Part shown: in pieces, positions 13,628-15,972 of the stretch
Layout of the letters: the number at the start of each line of letters is the position of its first letter
How positions within the stretch are numbered: position 1 is the stretch's first letter
Source of the DNA: Proteobacteria bacterium UBA4656
Lineage (GTDB): Bacteria > Pseudomonadota > Gammaproteobacteria > Xanthomonadales > Ahniellaceae
Direction: 5' to 3'
DNA length: 15,972 nt
Assembly (NCBI GenBank): GCA_002405525.1
Contig: DHLY01000131.1
Coordinates: 1-15,972, forward strand
The notes under the pieces: model-generated
Seen by the model: only the letters and a program-made list of their open reading frames with translations
The model's database searches: none
What the model was told of the DNA's origin: nothing
Made by a program: the position numbers and the translations under genes

Positions 13628-14538
13628 GGTGGGGTCTCGTGCAGGAAGCCGCGCAAGGCGGCGGCGAAGCGGTGGGAGTCTTCCAGTTCCGGGAAGTGCC
13701 CGCAGCCGTCGAAACGTGCCAGCCGCGCCTGTGGTGCCAGCAAGGCGGCGCGCGCGAAATCGGTGCGCCGGTGCGAGGGATCGGCGTCGCCCCACGGCAG
13801 GAGGGTGGGCAGCGCAACCGGCTGCAGCAGCCCTTGCGAGTCGGCGAGGAAATCCTGGAACGCCGAGGCCAGCGGGAAGGCGCCGCCCTCGTCGAAGTGG
13901 CGCAGCGTGGCCTCGACCCACGGCGCGCGCTCCGCACCCGGGCCGAGCGCCGTGGCGTACCAGGCACCGACGCGATGGCGGCGCAGCGCATGCAGGAGCA
14001 ACTGACCGAGCAGTGGCCGGCGCAACACCCGCCTCGGGTCGCGACCCTCGAGCCAGGCCTGGGCACCGGCCCAGTCAGGCATCTGCGGCAGCACCAGCGC
14101 GCGCACAAGGTCGGGGCGCTGCGCCGCGAGGGCAAGCGCAACGAAACCGGTGACGCAGGGCATCACCAGCACGTGCGGCGCTCCGGGCAGTTGTTCCAGC
14201 AGCCGCGCCACCGACGCCACCGCCGAAGCCATCGAAAAGCGGAAGCCGATCCGCGCCAGCGAGGCGCCGAAGCCGGGCATCTCGAACACCGTGGTCCGGT
14301 ACCCGTTGCCGAGCGTGGCGATCAGGTCGTCATAGCGTTCCAGCGGTACTGGCGGGTCGGCGGCGAGCACCAGCGAGAGCCCTTCGCCGCCGCCGCCGCG
14401 CAGGCGCACCACGCAATCGCCGAGGTCGAGGTAGCGCAGCCGCGCGCGGCTGCGCGACGCAGGGCCGGTGAGCACCTTGCGCAGGCGCAGGTGCGAGGGC
14501 AGCGTGTCGATCAGCGGTGCCAGCCGGGACAGCATCAT
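13624..14538 (-). CDS. Alpha/beta hydrolase with Cys at the nucleophile position
   Basis: The 304-residue protein has the alpha/beta hydrolase layout. EMPGFGAS (about residues 86-93) matches the usual D-x-PGFGxS loop. HVLVMPCVTGFVALALAAQRPDLV (about 122-145) is the strand-elbow-helix. The Asp loop is in LLPWGDADP (D251) and the His loop in DGCGHFPELE (H281). The elbow reads MPCVTG instead of GxSxG, so C128 sits where serine is expected while Asp and His are kept. Cys-nucleophile members such as dienelactone hydrolases exist, but this elbow is degenerate at several positions, so it may be inactive or act otherwise. I start at the ATG at 14538 (tandem ATGATG) because AGGCGAGG lies just upstream; earlier in-frame Met codons fall in a repeat-rich leader. 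It lies downstream of the LysR gene and overlaps a tiny membrane gene. Confidence 0.8.
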   Translation of the reverse strand: MMLSRLAPLIDTLPSHLRLRKVLTGPASRSRARLRYLDLGDCVVRLRGGGGEGLSLVLAADPPVPLERYDDLIATLGNGYRTTVFEMPGFGASLARIGFRFSMASAVASVARLLEQLPGAPHVLVMPCVTGFVALALAAQRPDLVRALVLPQMPDWAGAQAWLEGRDPRRVLRRPLLGQLLLHALRRHRVGAWYATALGPGAERAPWVEATLRHFDEGGAFPLASAFQDFLADSQGLLQPVALPTLLPWGDADPSHRRTDFARAALLAPQARLARFDGCGHFPELEDSHRFAAALRGFLHETPP

Positions 14539-14564
14539 CGCCCTCGCCTGTGGAGCGCGCACCA

Positions 14565-14589
14565 TGCCGGGCGGCGGTGTCGCCCGGCA
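14565..14589 (-). promoter_or_regulatory. Leader hairpin before the hydrolase
   Basis: TGCCGGGCG (14565-14573) and CGCCCGGCA (14581-14589) pair over 9 bp around a 7-nt loop. This is about 26 bases before the hydrolase start and 57 bases after the LysR stop. It could terminate LysR transcripts or shape the hydrolase leader; which one cannot be told. Confidence 0.4.
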
Positions 14590-14599
14590 AGTGGATGCT

Positions 14600-14629
14600 G
14601 TGCATGCCGGCATGCACGCCATGCATGCC
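14600..14629. repeat. TGCATGCC repeat block with 18-bp palindrome
   Basis: GTGCATGCCGGCATGCAC at 14600-14617 is a perfect 18-bp palindrome made of TGCATGCC (14601-14608) and its inverse GGCATGCA (14609-14616). A third copy in direct orientation lies at 14622-14629, exactly 21 bases from the first, two helical turns. The block lies between the LysR and hydrolase genes. A transcription factor site is the simplest reading; LysR binding is only a guess from position. Confidence 0.5.
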
Positions 14630-14646
14630 GTGCCGATCGCGCGGCG

Positions 14647-15516
14647 TCAGTCGCGCGCCGCGGCGCGGAATGCGTCGACCAGCCAGTCCCGAATGCGCCG
14701 CCGGGTGCGCTCGGAGGGCGTGAACGGCCGGCACACCAGGTCGAGCGTGCCCAGAGGAACGCTCGGCTGGTACGACACCCGGCGCAGCCGTCCGCTGCGC
14801 AACCACGGCTGCACCACCGGCAGCATGCCCAGCGTGGCGCCGAGTCCTTCGGAAGCGGCGCGCATCGCCGAGTGGTAGCTGCTGAACTGGCGCAGCGGGC
14901 CACCCGCGGGGCGTTTGCCGCCGCCGAGCTGCTCCCAGCGGCGCCATGCGCTCCCGCCCTTGTACGGAAAGTCGATGCAGCCGCGCGCCGCCTTGCGGCC
15001 ACAACCGCCGGTGACCGGCGCGATCTCGACCTCGTACAGCGGGTGGCGCTCGAGGCCCGCGACTTCGGTGGCGCCGCTGCGCACGCAGAAATCGACCCCC
15101 AGATCGCGCGGGTCCTCCAGCGCCTCGGTGGCCTGCACGTGCAGGGACTGCCCGGGGAAGGCGGCCTCGAAGGCCTCGATCAGCGGGATCAGGATCTCGG
15201 CGGCGAAGTACGGGTTGGCGCTGATCCGCACCACCGCCGGCTGGCCGCGCCGGCGCAGGCGCGCACCGGCCGCGCGCAGGCGCTCGAAGGCGGACGCCAC
15301 GTCGGCCAGCAGTTCGGCGCCGACCGCGGTCAGCGCCAGACCGCGCGGCCCACGCACGAACAGCGCCGCCCCGAAGTGGCGCTCGAGGTCGGCGATCTGA
15401 TGGCTGATGGTCGACGGCGCGACGTGCAGCGCCGCTGCCGCGCGCGCGAAACTCAGGTGGCGCCCGGCGGCGTCAAAGGCGCGCAGCAGCACCAGCGGCG
15501 GCAGGTCGTCCGACAT
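14647..15516 (-). CDS. LysR-family regulator (GcvA-like)
   Basis: The 289-residue protein has the LysR winged helix at about residues 7-65: LVLLRAFDAAGRHLSFARAA, then LHVAPSTISHQIADLERHFG, ending LFVRGPRGLALTAVG. The Ser-Thr-Ile-Ser-His-Gln recognition helix and following wing are like those of GcvA-type members. The C-terminal periplasmic-binding-like effector domain (about 90-285) includes VRISANPYFAAEILIPLI and GLGATLGMLPVV. The effector is unknown. I use the ATG at 15516; an upstream extension to 15588 overlaps the peptidase gene. It lies 16 bp after the peptidase stop on the same strand, so it may be co-transcribed with it, unlike the divergent layout usual for LysR genes. A repeat block lies just downstream, before the hydrolase. 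Confidence 0.9.
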   Translation of the reverse strand: MSDDLPPLVLLRAFDAAGRHLSFARAAAALHVAPSTISHQIADLERHFGAALFVRGPRGLALTAVGAELLADVASAFERLRAAGARLRRRGQPAVVRISANPYFAAEILIPLIEAFEAAFPGQSLHVQATEALEDPRDLGVDFCVRSGATEVAGLERHPLYEVEIAPVTGGCGRKAARGCIDFPYKGGSAWRRWEQLGGGKRPAGGPLRQFSSYHSAMRAASEGLGATLGMLPVVQPWLRSGRLRRVSYQPSVPLGTLDLVCRPFTPSERTRRRIRDWLVDAFRAAARD

Positions 15517-15532
15517 GCCGTCGGCCGGCGTA

Positions 15533-15972
15533 TCAGCGCCCCGCGGCTGCCGGCGCTTCGCCGACCAGGAACCGCCGCAGCCAGGCATCGACCTCGTCGT
15601 AGAAGAAGCGGCTGTTGTGCCCGCCGAGGATCCAGTGGTTCTCGTTCGGGAACACGATCAGCCGGCTCTCCACCTGCATGCGCTGCAGCGCGCTCCAGTA
15701 CTCGATCGTGTTGTTGAGCGGCACGCGGTAGTCGCGCTCGCCGATCGTCACCAGCACCGGGGTCTTGAACTTCGCAGCGTAGGCCAGCGGGTCCTGCTCG
15801 GTCCAGCCCTTGCCGCCTTCCCAGTGCGGGCCGCCCATCGTCACCTCGCGGCCGTAGATGGTGTCGCTGGTACCCCACTGCGCGGCGAGGCTCACCAGGA
15901 CCGCGTGGCTGACCAGGCACCGGTAGCGCGTGGTCGTGGCCTGCATCCAGTTGGCGAGGTGACCGCCGTAGA
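15533..15972 (-). CDS. S9-type (prolyl oligopeptidase-like) serine peptidase, C-terminal fragment
   Basis: This is the last 146 residues or so of a larger protein whose start lies beyond the right edge. It contains the C-terminal half of the S9 alpha/beta hydrolase domain: YGGHLANWMQATTTRYRCL right after the nucleophile elbow, then GTSDTIYG, the catalytic Asp in TIGERDYRVP and the catalytic His in PNENHWI. The order fits dipeptidyl/acylaminoacyl peptidases, which release short peptides from peptide N-termini, often in the periplasm; location cannot be judged here. The elbow serine should lie at or just past the window edge. The codon before the Tyr ends in TC, so the adjacent residue is Phe, Leu, Ile or Val, not Ser as in the usual SYGG. 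It leads directly into the LysR gene. Confidence 0.85.
   Translation of the reverse strand, partial: YGGHLANWMQATTTRYRCLVSHAVLVSLAAQWGTSDTIYGREVTMGGPHWEGGKGWTEQDPLAYAAKFKTPVLVTIGERDYRVPLNNTIEYWSALQRMQVESRLIVFPNENHWILGGHNSRFFYDEVDAWLRRFLVGEAPAAAGR

Noticed and set aside
13312..15717. 801-codon plus-strand frame opposite hydrolase, LysR and peptidase
   Set aside because: It crosses three minus-strand genes with recognisable domains and has typical shadow composition.

Overview
The window is very GC-rich (about 70% by eye). It reads as a chromosomal segment of a gammaproteobacterium, most likely of the Xanthomonadales (Lysobacter/Rhodanobacter-like). That placement is an inference from GC content, from a VPTL variant of the IPTL-CTERM sorting tail, from two copies of a WWNP..SGWGVN-type repeat, and from IF.DGF(E/D)-type motifs in secreted proteins. 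I see no tRNA, rRNA, CRISPR array, insertion sequence, integrase or phage gene. The DNA looks like ordinary coding sequence rather than a recent island.

Layout from left to right. Positions 1-276 hold no convincing gene. A secreted serine hydrolase of the beta-lactamase/PBP-like superfamily with two C-terminal SGWGV repeats lies on the minus strand (277-2088). It is divergent from a secreted, membrane-anchored VPTL-CTERM protein (2357-3259). A 304-bp convergent gap with two terminator-like hairpins follows. The next minus-strand genes are an SDR/DUF2867 fusion (3564-5051) and a GntR/FCD regulator (5267-5977). The regulator faces a plus-strand cassette built around a MAPEG-family membrane protein (6213-6662) and a small four-helix membrane protein (6754-7119).

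Two very short reading frames (6076-6216 and 6659-6757) would link this cassette into a chain in which every junction is a 4-nt stop/start overlap. The intergenic promoter has its TTGACA box inside a perfect 10-bp palindrome, a natural candidate operator for the GntR protein.

A patatin-like phospholipase (7133-8347) and a secreted Reeler-like protein (8420-9013) lie on the minus strand. They are divergent from a DUF1800-DUF1501 pair (9174-12547), two exported proteins of unknown biochemical role that commonly travel together. A RidA-family protein (12630-12974) follows.

The right end is minus-strand: a DUF1161 periplasmic protein (13048-13317), then, in transcription order from the right edge, an S9-type peptidase (partial), a GcvA-like LysR regulator, an alpha/beta hydrolase whose nucleophile position reads Cys instead of Ser, and a tiny membrane protein started by an overlapping TTG. 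Between the LysR gene and the hydrolase sits a dense block of TGCATGCC repeats and a hairpin.

The most interesting items are the overlapping MAPEG cassette with its embedded operator, the unusual alpha/beta hydrolase with its repeat-rich leader, and the Reeler-like/DUF1800/DUF1501 secreted cluster in which two divergent genes both carry a DGF(E/D) motif. No complete, obviously new system can be proven from sequence alone.
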